A DNA stretch of 56,779 bases, taken from assembly GCA_948442365.1 (NCBI GenBank), contig CAOJRU010000012.1, positions 1 to 56,779 of the forward strand, read 5' to 3'. The notes beneath the pieces are model-generated. The model saw only the letters and a list, made by a program, of their open reading frames with translations, made no database searches and was not told the origin of the DNA. The position numbers were made by a program, and so were the translations under genes. This DNA comes from an uncultured Clostridium sp. Its GTDB lineage: Bacteria > Bacillota > Clostridia > TANB77 > CAG-508. Shown here piece after piece: positions 56,464 to 56,779 of this stretch (its first letter is position 1; each line of letters begins with the position of its first letter).

Positions 56464-56779
56464 ATGGAAACAGAAATACTAAATAAGATATTAACACAAG
56501 TAGAAAAAATTGGCACAGACTTGACAGAATTTAAGGAAGATATGTATAAGTTTAGAAATGAAGTAAACGAAAGATTTGATAAAAACGAAAGAGAATTTTC
56601 AGAGTTTAGAAATGAGATGTACAAATTTAGAGACGAAGTAAATGCGAGATTTGACAAAAACGAAAAAGAATTTGCACAATTTAAAAACGAAATGTATGAG
56701 TTCAGAGATGAAATGCACGACTTCAAAAACGAAATGTATGAGTTCAGAGATGAAATGCACGACTTCAAAAACGAAATGT
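56464..56779 (+). CDS. Coiled-coil repeat protein (3' end cut by window edge)
   Basis: At least 105 residues starting METEILNKILTQVEKIGTDL, then a run of similar heptad-like units built from FRNEMYKFRDEVNARFDKNE and EFRDEMHDFKNEMY. No membrane helix is seen so far. The gene is open at the window end. Proteins of this kind in Clostridia often have tandem repeats of variable number. Ribosome site AAAGGAGG. Function unknown. Confidence 0.75.
   Translation, partial: METEILNKILTQVEKIGTDLTEFKEDMYKFRNEVNERFDKNEREFSEFRNEMYKFRDEVNARFDKNEKEFAQFKNEMYEFRDEMHDFKNEMYEFRDEMHDFKNEM
56699..56779 (+). repeat. 42-bp tandem repeat inside the coiled-coil gene
   Basis: The 42-bp unit beginning GAGTTCAGAGATGAAATGCA occurs at 56699-56740 and again, base for base as far as visible, from 56741 to the window end. 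It codes for 14 residues, two heptads. The number of further copies is not visible. Confidence 0.85.

Overview
The window is AT-rich and densely packed, with short gaps, strong AGGAGG-type ribosome sites and Arg written mostly as AGA. Gene content points to an anaerobic, endospore-forming, low-GC Firmicute of the Clostridia: spore photoproduct lyase, an alpha/beta small acid-soluble spore protein, SpoIVB, a PheST T-box, and the gene orders tig-clpP-clpX, ylxM-ffh-rpsP-khpA-rimM-trmD-rplS and era-yqzL-recO. I cannot name the species.

Layout. 1-3.3 kb: tig (5' cut), clpP, clpX. 3.3-9.3 kb: an amidase-like protein, a two-component pair whose kinase is frame-broken, a membrane-anchored unknown, a radical SAM protein and a HicAB toxin-antitoxin pair. 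9.4-12.4 kb: thyA, folA, coaE, splB. 12.7-18.7 kb: a DUF4160/DUF2442 pair, a hydrolase, and a T-box-led pheS/pheT operon with two unknown genes inserted. 18.9-23.6 kb: the SRP / small-subunit maturation operon. 23.6-25.3 kb (minus): dapA-dapB. 25.7-31.4 kb: a pilin-like protein, rpsO, pnp and a cell-surface metalloprotease-like protein. 31.5-40.2 kb: queA-tgt, a WG-repeat protein, a glycosyltransferase, era-yqzL-recO and hpf. 40.3-42.5 kb: a broken lysozyme-like gene, ssp (minus) and a HAD phosphatase. 42.8-54.9 kb: a divergent Tad/type IV-like pilus locus (CpaB-like, two CpaE/ParA-like proteins, a CpaF-like ATPase, a double TadB/TadC-like membrane protein and seven small pilin-like proteins). 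55-56.8 kb: spoIVB and a truncated coiled-coil repeat protein.

Main discovery. Six genes (thyA, ffh, a pilin-like gene, a metalloprotease-like gene, recO, and the last pilus gene) each appear split into two reading frames. In every one the break is at an in-frame CGG codon, and dropping the C so that GGN (Gly) is read next restores one full-length protein. I scanned all CGG trinucleotides in the genes by eye. About 70-80 lie out of frame. Only seven lie in frame: these six, plus one in a gene that is already broken. CGG is thus not used as an ordinary Arg codon here. It behaves as a genome-wide +1 recoding signal, or equivalently CGGN is read as a four-base glycine codon. The affected genes include ffh, which is essential in the bacteria where it has been tested, so decoding would have to be efficient. 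A systematic sequencing artefact is the main alternative and must be excluded with reads.

Two dispersed non-coding repeat families are also present: a REP/REPIN-like palindrome carrying GGGGACGGACC, and an array with an exact 35-bp period carrying CCTGTCCC.
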